A DNA stretch of 35,790 nucleotides from an uncultured Eubacteriales bacterium (GTDB taxonomy: Bacteria; Bacillota; Clostridia; Oscillospirales; CAG-382). Under the pieces are notes generated by a model, which worked only from the letters and a program-made list of their open reading frames with translations, was not told where the DNA came from and ran no database searches. Shown in pieces: positions 6,874 through 14,851 of the stretch. Each line of letters starts with the position of its first letter. Position 1 is the stretch's first letter. A program made the position numbers and the translations under genes. The DNA lies in NCBI GenBank assembly GCA_900551295.1, contig URVJ01000023.1, forward strand, positions 1 through 35,790, given 5' to 3'.

Positions 6874-7614
6874 ATGTTTGAAACGCTGGCAAACGCGTAT
6901 TGTCTCGGAATTATACCCCAATATATAATGCAGAATGTGTCGGGAGGCTTTGCGACGGCTTTCCTTATCGCGGGCGGACTGCTTTGCGCGCTGGTAGGAT
7001 ACTTTTTCGGCTCGTTCAATTTCGCGCTTATACTTTCAAAGAAGATGTATAACGAAGATATAAGAAATTACGGCAGCAAAAATGCCGGAACCACAAACAT
7101 GATGCGTACCTACGGCAAAAAGGCGGCGTTTCTCACGATACTCGGCGATATACTCAAGGCCGTTGCAGCCGTCGCGATAGGCTGCTTTGCGATGGGAATA
7201 AATTTCGGCGGCTATCTTACCGGACTTTTCTGCGTGATAGGTCATGTTTTTCCGGCATATTACGGCTTTAAAGGCGGTAAAGGCGTTGCGACTGCGGCTG
7301 CGGTCATACTCATGCTCAATCCCTTTGTGTTCCTCTGCGTAATAGGCGTGTTTGTCATTACGGTGCTGCTTTCGAGATATGTTTCGCTCGGATCTGTGCT
7401 TGCGGCTGCGGTATTTCCGCTGCTTACGTACACGACGCTGTTTTCACCCGAAAACACTCTTCCGCACAGAGGATTTGCGTTTCTGTTTTCTTTTGTAATG
7501 GCGGTCATAGTTATTGTAAGGCACAAGGAAAACCTTTCAAGGCTTGCGCACGGCACGGAATCGAAATTTTCGTTTAAAAGGAGCAAAAAACCGACATCTG
7601 AAGATAAAAAATAA
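6874..7614 (+). CDS. plsY: Acyl-phosphate:glycerol-3-phosphate acyltransferase PlsY
   Basis: PlsY transfers an acyl group from acyl-phosphate to glycerol-3-phosphate in the membrane, the first step of phospholipid synthesis in most Gram-positive bacteria. The three diagnostic motifs are present: GYFFGSFNFA (about 47-56), RNYGSKNAGTTN (about 69-80), and GHVFPAYYGFKGGKGVAT (about 122-139). RHKEN and HGTESKF close the family core. At 246 residues it is longer than the usual ~200 because of about 30 extra residues at the N-terminus and a basic tail. GGAG precedes the ATG by eight bases. It sits between the AI-2E protein and an alpha-galactosidase-like gene. Confidence 0.93.
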   Translation: MFETLANAYCLGIIPQYIMQNVSGGFATAFLIAGGLLCALVGYFFGSFNFALILSKKMYNEDIRNYGSKNAGTTNMMRTYGKKAAFLTILGDILKAVAAVAIGCFAMGINFGGYLTGLFCVIGHVFPAYYGFKGGKGVATAAAVILMLNPFVFLCVIGVFVITVLLSRYVSLGSVLAAAVFPLLTYTTLFSPENTLPHRGFAFLFSFVMAVIVIVRHKENLSRLAHGTESKFSFKRSKKPTSEDKK

Positions 7615-7638
7615 CCCGCTTTAACGGAGGAAAAAACT

Positions 7639-9417
7639 ATGGAAAGAATGGCAAAAGATTTCGGAGAATTAAAATTCTTCTGCGATTTCGGCGTAAATGC
7701 CGAATATAACAAACAGACCGACGACGACGGCACTGTAAGACACAATATAAGACTTTCATGGAAAAAGGGCGACGTAAAACCCGAATACCGTTTTACGGCA
7801 AGACTTTCGCTTGAAATGATGTCGGGAAAATATCTCTGGTATCCGTGCTCCGGTATGAACAAGAATATGGCGACGATATGGAGAAACGAAGGACGCTTTT
7901 CAACAACGCTTGCAACGGCTTGTCCCGCAGTCTGCGTGCTTGACGACGACGGAAATGCAGTACATACCGTCTGGGCAAGCGAAATAAGCAGAAGAATAAA
8001 CATAAATTCAGGTTCGGAAGAGGAAATAGACGGAAGATTTACCTTTGAAGTTTCGGTGCAGTTTTCCGAACTCATGACGCTTGAGGATTACAGTATAACA
8101 ATAAGCGAAAATTCCGTAAAGCGCCCGTTTGGCGACAGTCTTGACGCGGTAAGGCTCGACTGGGAAAAGTCCCGCGGCATAGAGCCCCTTGAAGTGCCGG
8201 AGATCGCGAGAATGCCCATGTACTCGACATGGTACTCGTATCATCAGGACATAAACGACAAAAACGTAGAGCATGAGTGCAAAAACGCCGCGGCTCTCGG
8301 CATGGATTCGGTTATAGTGGACGACGGCTGGCAGCTTGTCGGAAATATGAGAGGGTATGCGTATACGGGAGATTGGAACGTATCGGAGGAAAAATTCCCG
8401 GACTTTGCAAAACACGTCGAAAACGTGCATAAGCTCGGAATGAAATATATACTCTGGTTCGGCGTGCCGTTTGCGGGATATAATTCGGAGCTTTTCAAAA
8501 AGTTTTCGGACAAGGTTCTCTGTATGCGCGACGACCTGAAAGCGGCAATTCTCGATCCGAGGTACAAAGAGGTCAGAAAGTGCATTACCGACAAGTACGT
8601 TTACTTTGCAGAGAATTATAAGCTTGACGGTTTCAAGCTCGACTTTATAGATTCGTTCTGCTCGTTCCCCGAAACGCCTTTCAAAGAGGGCATGGACATT
8701 GCAAACGTAAGCGACGCGCTTGAAAACCTCATGACGGGAGTAAAAGACGCGCTGCAAAGCATAAACCCCGACGTAATGATAGAGTTCAGACAGAGCTATA
8801 CCGGCCCCGTTATACGCAAATTCGGAAATATGCTCCGCGTTGCCGACTGTCCGCACGACGGCGTTACAAACAGAGTGGGCATTGCCGACATAAGAGTAAT
8901 TTCGGGACAGAGCGCGGTTCACTCCGATATGATAATGTGGGATAAGCACTGCGGCGTAAAGGACGCGGCATGGCAGATACTCAACTCGATCTTCGGCGTG
9001 ATACAGTATTCAATGCGCATTGACGATCTTCCCGACGACCACAAAGCCATGAGCAAATTCTGGCTGAAATTCGCAAGAGACAACGCAAAGACTCTCCAGT
9101 GCGGAAAGTTTGAGGCTCATGAGCCGCAGTATGCTTATCCGGTAATACGTTCTTATGACGAAAACAACAGCGTTACCGCAGTCTATACAAAGAATAAAAT
9201 TATTGATACAAAGATCTCCGGCAGCGTAAAGCTTATAAACGCTTCTCCCGACGCAAGGCTTGTGCTTAATGTTGAAAACGCCGCCATGGGAGAGATGAAG
9301 ATATACGACTGCACGGGAAAACTTGTGCGCGACATTACCGAGAAATTTCTGCCGGGAATAAAAACAATAGACGTGCCGGTCTGCGGACTTGTAAACATTG
9401 ACGCGGCAAAGGCATAA
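7639..9417 (+). CDS. Alpha-galactosidase-like glycoside hydrolase (GH36/GH27 clan)
   Basis: The protein has 592 residues and no signal peptide, so it is probably cytoplasmic. Residues 1-185 form an N-terminal beta domain. The (beta/alpha)8 barrel starts near MPMYSTWYSYHQDI (193-206) and continues with VIVDDGWQ (225-232), KYILWFGVPF (269-278) and DGFKLDFIDSF (330-340). D335 in the KLD motif is the expected nucleophile, and the acidic cluster VADCPHD (401-407) is the likely site of the acid/base. A small C-terminal beta domain ends the protein. Family members release alpha-linked galactose from oligosaccharides, but GH36 also contains other specificities. The spacing (24 bases after plsY, AACGGAGG before the ATG) suggests co-transcription, with no obvious metabolic link to its neighbours. 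Confidence 0.85.
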   Translation: MERMAKDFGELKFFCDFGVNAEYNKQTDDDGTVRHNIRLSWKKGDVKPEYRFTARLSLEMMSGKYLWYPCSGMNKNMATIWRNEGRFSTTLATACPAVCVLDDDGNAVHTVWASEISRRININSGSEEEIDGRFTFEVSVQFSELMTLEDYSITISENSVKRPFGDSLDAVRLDWEKSRGIEPLEVPEIARMPMYSTWYSYHQDINDKNVEHECKNAAALGMDSVIVDDGWQLVGNMRGYAYTGDWNVSEEKFPDFAKHVENVHKLGMKYILWFGVPFAGYNSELFKKFSDKVLCMRDDLKAAILDPRYKEVRKCITDKYVYFAENYKLDGFKLDFIDSFCSFPETPFKEGMDIANVSDALENLMTGVKDALQSINPDVMIEFRQSYTGPVIRKFGNMLRVADCPHDGVTNRVGIADIRVISGQSAVHSDMIMWDKHCGVKDAAWQILNSIFGVIQYSMRIDDLPDDHKAMSKFWLKFARDNAKTLQCGKFEAHEPQYAYPVIRSYDENNSVTAVYTKNKIIDTKISGSVKLINASPDARLVLNVENAAMGEMKIYDCTGKLVRDITEKFLPGIKTIDVPVCGLVNIDAAKA

Positions 9418-9460
9418 AAAGCATATACGCATATACATTTCGCGAAAGGAACACAAAAAT

Positions 9461-10735
9461 ATGAGACACATCGAAACAAAATGCATTCAGTCGGGATACA
9501 CACCGAAAAACGGCGAACCGAGAGTATTGCCGATAGTCCAGAGCACGACATATAAGTACGAGTCGAGCGAGCTTATGGGAAAGCTTTTCGACCTTGAGGC
9601 GTCGGGATATTTCTATACGCGCCTTGCAAATCCCACAAACGACGCGGTTGCCGCAAAGATATGCGACCTTGAGGGCGGAGTTGCCGCAATGCTCACAAGT
9701 TCCGGACAGGCGGCGAATTTCTACGCCGTGTTCAATATCTGCTCTGCCGGCGACCATGTTGTGTGCTGTTCGGCAATCTACGGCGGAACTTTCAACCTTT
9801 TCAACGTAACAATGAGAAAGATGGGCATAGATTTTACCTTCGTTTCTCCGGACGCCTCCGACGACGAGCTTAACGCCGCATTCAAGCCCAACACCAAGGT
9901 GCTGTTTGCCGAGAGCATTTCAAACCCGTCGCTCAACATAATCGACTTTGAACAGTTCGCAAAGGCGGCTCACAGCCACGGCGTTCCTTTTATCGTTGAC
10001 AATACTTTCCCGACGCCGATAAACTGCAGACCGTTTGAGTTCGGCGCGGATATAGTAACGCACTCCACGACAAAGTATATGGACGGCCATGCGACAAGCG
10101 TCGGCGGCTGCATAGTTGACAGCGGCAATTTTGACTGGGAAAAGTATCCCGAAAAGTTTGCCTGCCTGACTACTCCCGACGAGTCGTATCACGGAATAAT
10201 CTATACCGAAAAATTCGGCAAAGGCGCATATATGACAAAGGCTCTCGCACAGGTCATGAGAGATCTCGGCTCCATTCCCGCGCCGCAGAATTCTTTTCTT
10301 CTCAATATCGGACTCGAAACGCTTGCTCTCAGAGTCGAACGCCATTGCGAAAACGCGCTTAAAGTCGCGCAGTTTCTGAAAAACCACCCCAAGGTTTCGT
10401 GGATAACATATCCGTCCCTGCCGTCGGATAAATATTACGGGAGGGCAAAGAAATATATGCCGAACGGAACCTGCGGAGTAATAGCTTTCGGTGTAAAGGG
10501 AGGCAGAGAGGCTGCGACAAAGTTCATGGATTCGCTTAAGCTTGCCGCGATAGTAACCCACGTTGCCGACGCACGCACCTGTATTCTTCACCCTGCAAGC
10601 ACGACCCACCGTCAGCTTACCGACGAACAGCTCACGGCTGCCGGAACAAGCCCCGATCTTCTCAGACTTTCCGTCGGAATCGAACACGCCGACGATATTA
10701 TAGAAGATCTCGGCGCGGCGCTTGATCTGATTTAA
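9461..10735 (+). CDS. O-acetylhomoserine sulfhydrylase (PLP-dependent)
   Basis: This 425-residue Cys/Met metabolism enzyme most resembles O-acetylhomoserine aminocarboxypropyltransferase (MetY type), which makes homocysteine from O-acetylhomoserine and sulfide. Visible are TSSGQAA (about 79-85, cofactor phosphate binding), FIVDNTFPTP (177-186; D180 contacts the pyridine nitrogen), and DIVTHSTTKYMDGH (197-210) with the PLP lysine at K205. VGGCIVDSGNFDW and the end motif LSVGIEHADDIIEDL favour MetY over cystathionine gamma-synthase, but related lyases cannot be excluded. The start is ATG 9461 behind GAAAGGA; the frame is open further upstream but has no better site. Confidence 0.88.
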   Translation: MRHIETKCIQSGYTPKNGEPRVLPIVQSTTYKYESSELMGKLFDLEASGYFYTRLANPTNDAVAAKICDLEGGVAAMLTSSGQAANFYAVFNICSAGDHVVCCSAIYGGTFNLFNVTMRKMGIDFTFVSPDASDDELNAAFKPNTKVLFAESISNPSLNIIDFEQFAKAAHSHGVPFIVDNTFPTPINCRPFEFGADIVTHSTTKYMDGHATSVGGCIVDSGNFDWEKYPEKFACLTTPDESYHGIIYTEKFGKGAYMTKALAQVMRDLGSIPAPQNSFLLNIGLETLALRVERHCENALKVAQFLKNHPKVSWITYPSLPSDKYYGRAKKYMPNGTCGVIAFGVKGGREAATKFMDSLKLAAIVTHVADARTCILHPASTTHRQLTDEQLTAAGTSPDLLRLSVGIEHADDIIEDLGAALDLI

Positions 10736-10761
10736 AATATTTCACGAAAGGCGGAATAAAA

Positions 10762-11394
10762 ATGCTTGAAAACAATAACGGCGAAATGTTTTGCCCCAAC
10801 GACGAATGGCGCGTAAAGATCAAGAGAAGAACGCATATGCTCAATCAGAAATACAACAGCCTTACCGAGTATCAGCCCGAGGCGCGCAAGGAAATAATCC
10901 GCGAAATACTCGGAGAAATGGGCGAGAACGTCTATTTCCAAGGCCCTGTCACTTTCCACTACGGAAAGCATACAAAAGTCGGAAACAATACCTTTTTCAA
11001 CTTTAATTTTACGTGCCAGGACGATACCGAGGTCACTATCGGCGACAACTGCGATTTCGGTCCCAACGTGACCATAGCTACTCCCCTGCACCCGATGCTT
11101 GCGGACGAGAGAAAAGAGCTTATGTGCCCCGACGGCGTCGCAAGACGTCTGTGCTACGCAAAACCCGTCCATGTCGGCAACCGCTGCTGGATATGCGCCA
11201 ACGTAACCATTCTTCCCGGCGTTACCATAGGCGACGGCTGCGTAATAGGCGCGGGAAGCGTCGTCACACGTTCGATACCCGCAAACAGCTTTGCCGCAGG
11301 AAACCCCTGCCGCGTTATCCGCACTCTTACCGACGCCGATTCCATGGCTGACAAACCCGAAATTCTCGGCGACTGCAAGGTAATAGAGCGCTGA
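10762..11394 (+). CDS. Sugar O-acetyltransferase, hexapeptide-repeat (LacA/Maa type)
   Basis: The protein has 210 residues. An N-terminal helical stretch (MLENNNGEMF to about 50) is followed by a left-handed beta-helix of hexapeptide repeats (VGNNTFFNFNF, VTIGDNCDFGPNV, VTIGDGCVIGAGSVV). H110 in ATPLHP is the expected catalytic histidine. Such enzymes move an acetyl group from acetyl-CoA to maltose, glucose or galactosides; the real acceptor is unknown. It is the last gene of the 5592-11394 run, with a terminator right behind it. A paralogue of 204 residues lies at 19096-19710. Confidence 0.88.
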   Translation: MLENNNGEMFCPNDEWRVKIKRRTHMLNQKYNSLTEYQPEARKEIIREILGEMGENVYFQGPVTFHYGKHTKVGNNTFFNFNFTCQDDTEVTIGDNCDFGPNVTIATPLHPMLADERKELMCPDGVARRLCYAKPVHVGNRCWICANVTILPGVTIGDGCVIGAGSVVTRSIPANSFAAGNPCRVIRTLTDADSMADKPEILGDCKVIER

Positions 11395-11415
11395 CATTAT
11401 AATATAAGCGCATTT

Positions 11416-11458
11416 CCGGAGGAACGATGGTTTTTGTCCTACGGTCTTTGCTTTTTTT
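11416..11458 (+). terminator. Terminator after the acetyltransferase operon
   Basis: CCGGAGGA (11416-11423) pairs with TCCTACGG (11437-11444) apart from one mismatch, and a T-rich run follows to 11458. Confidence 0.65.
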
Positions 11459-11530
11459 GGCACAAAACGGCATAAACGCGCGGTGTTGTTTGAATTTTCT
11501 TTGAATTTTTGCGGTTTTTTGAAAAATTGC

Positions 11531-11559
11531 TTGACAAAGATGCGCGTTTGTGATAGAAT
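11531..11559 (+). promoter_or_regulatory. Promoter of rpmG-secE-nusG
   Basis: A perfect TTGACA (11531-11536) and TAGAAT (11554-11559) are 17 bases apart, placing the transcript start near 11566. This separates the transcription/translation genes from the acetyltransferase operon. Confidence 0.85.
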
Positions 11560-11572
11560 TATCCTACCTCTG

Positions 11573-11660
11573 TTGGAGAGTTTTTTTGTTGTGCCTTTTT
11601 TTGAGCATACATGAACTCCATGTCGAGGGAGGTAAAACATTTATATTTACCGGGAGGTGT
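11573..11660 (+). promoter_or_regulatory. Structured leader before rpmG
   Basis: Almost at the predicted transcript start, CTCT/AGAG closes a small hairpin followed directly by seven T residues, a terminator-like arrangement. A second hairpin, GGTAAA with TTTACC, lies just before the ribosome binding site GGGAGGTG of rpmG. This could be an attenuation or autoregulatory leader. The first stem is only four pairs, so the call is weak. Confidence 0.35.
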
Positions 11661-11665
11661 ACAAA

Positions 11666-11815
11666 ATGAGAGTGAAAATCACACTCGTTTGCTCAGAATG
11701 CAAACAAAGAAATTACGACACTACCAAGAATAAAAAGAACGATCCGGATCGTCTTGAGTTCAAGAAGTATTGCCGTTTCTGCCGTAAGCATACCCTGCAC
11801 AGGGAATCCAAGTAA
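11666..11815 (+). CDS. rpmG: Ribosomal protein bL33
   Basis: This 49-residue protein begins MRVKITLVCSEC and contains the family's RNYDTTKNKKN stretch and the end KYCRFCRKHTLHRESK. The pairs C9/C12 and C36/C39 form the zinc ribbon, so this is the zinc-binding form. GGGAGGTG lies eight bases before the ATG. As in many Firmicutes, it leads directly into secE and nusG. Confidence 0.95.
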   Translation: MRVKITLVCSECKQRNYDTTKNKKNDPDRLEFKKYCRFCRKHTLHRESK

Positions 11816-11841
11816 GGTAAAGGCTGAAAGGAGGAAAAACG

Positions 11842-12054
11842 ATGGCAGAGGAAACAACAAAGAAGTCCGGAAGAATTTCAAAGTTTTTCAAGGACTACAA
11901 GAGCGAATTCAAAAAGATAGTATGGCCCGAATGGAATGACACTCTTCGTCAGAGCGGAGTTGTAATTGCGGCGATCGTAATCGTCGGCGCGGTTATATTC
12001 TGTCTCGACACGGCATTCTCCACGCTGCTCACAAAGCTCGGCGAGCTTGTATGA
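11842..12054 (+). CDS. secE: Protein translocase subunit SecE
   Basis: SecE clamps SecY in the membrane translocon. The protein has 70 residues, the short single-helix form of Gram-positive bacteria. It has a basic N-terminus, the conserved amphipathic segment SEFKKIVWPEWNDT (about 21-34), and one membrane helix at about 38-60. AAAGGAGG precedes the ATG, 26 bases after rpmG and 26 bases before nusG, the usual gene order. Confidence 0.95.
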   Translation: MAEETTKKSGRISKFFKDYKSEFKKIVWPEWNDTLRQSGVVIAAIVIVGAVIFCLDTAFSTLLTKLGELV

Positions 12055-12080
12055 CATTAAAAGCGTAAAGGAGTAATATT

Positions 12081-12734
12081 ATGTCTAACGAAGCACAGGC
12101 ACTCTGGTATGTGGTTCATACTTACTCCGGCTATGAAAACAAAGTCGCCGAAAACATAAAGCGAATGGTTGAAAGCAGAAATCTCGGAGATCTTATCTTT
12201 GAAACCAGAATACCTACGGAAATCGTAGTCGACACCCAAGAAGAGGCTGACGATTATCTCGATCCTGCCGAAGACGACGGGGAAGAGGTTTCCGAAGACG
12301 ATTATTTTGACGACGAAGACGAGGACGACGAGTCCGGAGAAGCAAAGAAACACAGAAAAAAGACCAAAGAGAAAAAGCCGACGGAGCATAAGATGTTCCC
12401 GAGCTATGTTCTCGTAAAAATGATCATGAACGACGAAAGCTGGCACGTTGTAAGAAACATACGCGGCGTTACGGGTTTCGTAGGTCCCGGATCAAAGCCG
12501 GTTCCGCTGACAGATGACGAGGTTTCGGCACTCGGCGTAGACGTTCGCGTGCGCAAGCCCGAATATACGGTAGGCGACAGCGTAATTGTCGTTGCCGGAT
12601 TTCTTGCAGGCTCTATCGCAACCGTAAAGGAGATAGACGAAGCCGCAGGAAGAATCAAGGTCGCAGCACTTATCAACGGCAAGGAAACAAACGTTGATAT
12701 GAGCGCGTCGGAAGTTGAACCGCTCAAAGACTGA
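12081..12734 (+). CDS. nusG: Transcription antitermination factor NusG with an acidic insertion
   Basis: NusG binds RNA polymerase, modulating pausing and Rho-dependent termination and linking to the ribosome. The NGN domain opens with LWYVVHTYSGYENKVAENI and resumes at MFPSYVLVKMIM and VRNIRGVTGFVG. The KOW domain is VGDSVIVVAGFLAGSIATVKEID (about 164-186). Between the NGN halves, residues 51-101 are an insertion. Its first ~39 residues are more than half Asp/Glu, followed by a lysine-rich stretch (KKHRKKTKEKK). The protein is 217 residues, against 170-185 for typical NusG, and the difference is this insert. It may make contacts specific to this lineage. Confidence 0.95.
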   Translation: MSNEAQALWYVVHTYSGYENKVAENIKRMVESRNLGDLIFETRIPTEIVVDTQEEADDYLDPAEDDGEEVSEDDYFDDEDEDDESGEAKKHRKKTKEKKPTEHKMFPSYVLVKMIMNDESWHVVRNIRGVTGFVGPGSKPVPLTDDEVSALGVDVRVRKPEYTVGDSVIVVAGFLAGSIATVKEIDEAAGRIKVAALINGKETNVDMSASEVEPLKD

Positions 12735-12858
12735 TTCAAGAAAATCAAAACTATCGCACTTTGCACGCAAAACGCCGCATCTGTGTAATTGCCGCACGGC
12801 GGTGAATATGTTGACTATGCGTGCATGAGATGCCGATTATGAAAAATAACCGGCGTCG

Positions 12859-12895
12859 GTGGGAGGGACAAGTTCCCGAAATTCTTTTTTACCAC
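12859..12895 (+). promoter_or_regulatory. rplK-rplA leader, probable L1 autoregulatory site
   Basis: GTGG (12859-12862) followed by GAGGG can pair with CCAC (12892-12895), enclosing a loop that contains a small GGGA/TCCC stem. The GTGGGAGG...TTTACCACA arrangement just before a GGAGGTG ribosome binding site resembles rplK leaders of other Firmicutes. There, L1 is thought to bind an mRNA mimic of its 23S rRNA site. The 180-base nusG-rplK gap also contains TTGACT, but without a convincing -10. Confidence 0.55.
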
Positions 12896-12914
12896 ATTTG
12901 GAGGTGTAAACAAA

Positions 12915-13340
12915 ATGGCAAAGAAAATAACAGGTTATATCAAACTTCAGATCCCCGCAGGAAAGGCTCTTCCCGCACCGCCCGTAGGTCCGGCTCTCGG
13001 TCAGCACGGCGTTAACATCGCGGGCTTCTGTAAAGAGTTCAACGAAAGAACAAAGGCAGATATGGGACTTATAATCCCCGTAATCATCACCGTTTACGCA
13101 GACCGTTCTTTCACATTCGTTACCAAGACTCCTCCCGCAGCTGTTCTCATAAAGAAGGCTTGCGGCATTGAAACCGCTTCGGGCGAACCCAACAAGACCA
13201 AGGTTGCGTCCATAACCAAGGAGCAGGTTAAGAAAATCGCCGAAACCAAGATGCCCGACCTCAACGCCGCTTCCATCGAGGCTGCAATGAGCATGATTGC
13301 AGGTACTGCCCGCAGCATGGGTATCACTGTGGTTGACTAA
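12915..13340 (+). CDS. rplK: Ribosomal protein uL11
   Basis: uL11 forms the base of the GTPase-associated stalk on 23S rRNA. At 141 residues it has the normal length. It opens MAKKITGYIKLQIPAGKA, has the PPVGPALGQHGVNI motif with its conserved prolines and glycines, and ends AGTARSMGITVV. TTTGGAGGTG precedes the ATG. It is followed by rplA after 14 bases. Confidence 0.96.
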   Translation: MAKKITGYIKLQIPAGKALPAPPVGPALGQHGVNIAGFCKEFNERTKADMGLIIPVIITVYADRSFTFVTKTPPAAVLIKKACGIETASGEPNKTKVASITKEQVKKIAETKMPDLNAASIEAAMSMIAGTARSMGITVVD

Positions 13341-13354
13341 GGGAGGTACAGGAA

Positions 13355-14047
13355 ATGAATAAGGGTAAGAAGTATCAGGAGAGCGCAAAGCTCATAGATA
13401 AAACAAAGCTTTATGACACCGCAGAGGCTCTTGACATGGTTTGCAAGACCTCAAAGGCAAAGTTCGACGAAACCGTTGAAGTACACATCAAGCTCGGCGT
13501 TGACTCCCGTCACGCAGACCAGCAGGTAAGAGGCGCGGTTGTACTTCCTCACGGAACAGGTAAGACCGTCCGCACACTCGTTTTTGCCAAGGGCGATCAC
13601 GCTAAGGAAGCAGAAGCTGCAGGCGCAGATTTCGTAGGCGCTGAAGAACTCGTAGCAAAGATCACCGGTGAAAACTGGTTCGATTACGACGTAGTTATCG
13701 CAACTCCCGACATGATGGGCGTTATCGGTAGACTCGGTAAGGTTCTCGGTCCTAAGGGACTCATGCCTAACCCTAAGGCAGGTACCGTAACAATGGACGT
13801 TGCCAAGGCTGTCAACGATGCTAAGGCAGGTAAGATTGAATACCGTCTTGACAAGCAGAACATCATTCACTGCCCGGTAGGCAAGGCATCTTTCGGCGCT
13901 GAAAAGCTCGCTGAAAACTTTGACACACTCCTCGGAGCTGTTGTTAAGGCTAAGCCGGCTGCTGCTAAGGGTCAGTACATCAAGACCTGTGCCGTTGCAT
14001 CGACAATGGGTCCCGGTATCAGAGTTAATACCGCAAAGTACCTTTAA
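13355..14047 (+). CDS. rplA: Ribosomal protein uL1
   Basis: uL1 forms the L1 stalk that handles deacylated tRNA at the E site and typically represses its own operon. The protein has 230 residues, with the conserved VEVHIKLGVDSRHADQQVRG, VVLPHGTGK and LGPKGLMPNPKAGTV motifs. GGGAGGT precedes the ATG. A strong terminator follows 30 bases after the stop codon, so rplJ-rplL do not continue the operon, unlike the usual order. Confidence 0.96.
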   Translation: MNKGKKYQESAKLIDKTKLYDTAEALDMVCKTSKAKFDETVEVHIKLGVDSRHADQQVRGAVVLPHGTGKTVRTLVFAKGDHAKEAEAAGADFVGAEELVAKITGENWFDYDVVIATPDMMGVIGRLGKVLGPKGLMPNPKAGTVTMDVAKAVNDAKAGKIEYRLDKQNIIHCPVGKASFGAEKLAENFDTLLGAVVKAKPAAAKGQYIKTCAVASTMGPGIRVNTAKYL

Positions 14048-14076
14048 TTAAAGGCTTATATCAGAAAAGATACATT

Positions 14077-14103
14077 CCCGGTCGGCGACGGCCGGGTTTT
14101 TCT
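14077..14103 (+). terminator. Terminator after rplA
   Basis: CCCGGTC (14077-14083) pairs with GGCCGGG (14090-14096) over seven pairs including one G-U, with a six-base loop and then TTTTTCT. Confidence 0.9.
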
Positions 14104-14170
14104 GACTTAAAAAGACGCGGTTTGCGGTAAAATTTGTTGCAATAATGCTGCCGAAAGGAGTGCATGGCTG

Positions 14171-14797
14171 TTGAACGGATATGTTACGGTGCTTAAAGAA
14201 TATGCGGAAGACGAGTTCACCGAAAAAAAGTCGGTTTTTATCTCATACGTAAAACGCGTAGATGACGAGGACGGCGCAAAGCGCTTTATCTCGGAAATAA
14301 AGCAAAAGCATAAGGACGCGACGCATAACGTCTATGCGTATATACTTAAAGACACCGGAATAGCGCGGTTTTCGGACGACGGAGAACCGTCTGGCACTGC
14401 CGGTATGCCTGTGCTTGAGGTCATCAAACGGGAGGGACTCACGGGCGTGTGCGTCGTTGTGACGAGATATTTCGGCGGTATACTGCTGGGCGCAGGAGGA
14501 CTTGTAAGAGCCTACGCAAAAGCCGCAAAGCTCGGAATTGACAAAGCCGGCACGGCAAGATTTACCGAACATACAAAATTCAGCGTTAATTTAAGTTACA
14601 GCGAATATCAGAAACTGTCCAACGACGTCAGCAAATACGGCTGTACCGTAATCGACACCGAATATGCGCAGGATGTGGGCGTTACGCTTTCGTGCAGCGA
14701 GGAAAATCTCGAAAAGTTCAAAGCCTATGCCGCCGATATTACCGCAGGCAAGGCAAAAATACAAATTCTCGGCAAAATATTCGCGCCCGAAACTTAA
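14171..14797 (+). CDS. YigZ/IMPACT family protein (UPF0029)
   Basis: This is a 208-residue member of the YigZ/YvyE family, related to eukaryotic IMPACT, a regulator of translation stress. The conserved signatures are GIARFSDDGEPSGTAGMPVLEV (about 63-84) and VVVTRYFGGILLGAGGLVRAYAKAA (about 93-117). A C-terminal ferredoxin-like half follows. The precise molecular role in bacteria is not established. The start is TTG 14171 with AAAGGAG ten bases upstream. The ATG at 14164 is in another frame that stops quickly. No clear promoter was found in the 67 bases after the rplA terminator. Confidence 0.88.
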   Translation: MNGYVTVLKEYAEDEFTEKKSVFISYVKRVDDEDGAKRFISEIKQKHKDATHNVYAYILKDTGIARFSDDGEPSGTAGMPVLEVIKREGLTGVCVVVTRYFGGILLGAGGLVRAYAKAAKLGIDKAGTARFTEHTKFSVNLSYSEYQKLSNDVSKYGCTVIDTEYAQDVGVTLSCSEENLEKFKAYAADITAGKAKIQILGKIFAPET

Positions 14798-14851
14798 ATT
14801 GCGGCACGATTTGCATATAAAAGCGGGTTTTGCCCCGAAACGGAGAAAATT

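Noticed and set aside
8008..8949. Long antisense frame (313 codons) inside the alpha-galactosidase-like gene
   Set aside because: It is a codon-bias shadow rich in R, Y, V and H; no start signal and no recognisable motif, while the plus-strand protein has clear family motifs.
11427..11504. A 25-residue reading frame starting ATG GTT with GGAGG in front, possible leader peptide
   Set aside because: The GGAGG is part of the terminator stem of the upstream operon, and the frame ends before the rpmG promoter, so it cannot be a leader peptide of that operon.
14098..14170. Possible promoter with TAAAAT before the YigZ gene
   Set aside because: No -35 match at a usable distance; the resemblance to the TAAAAT promoters at 664 and 5471 covers only the -10 box.
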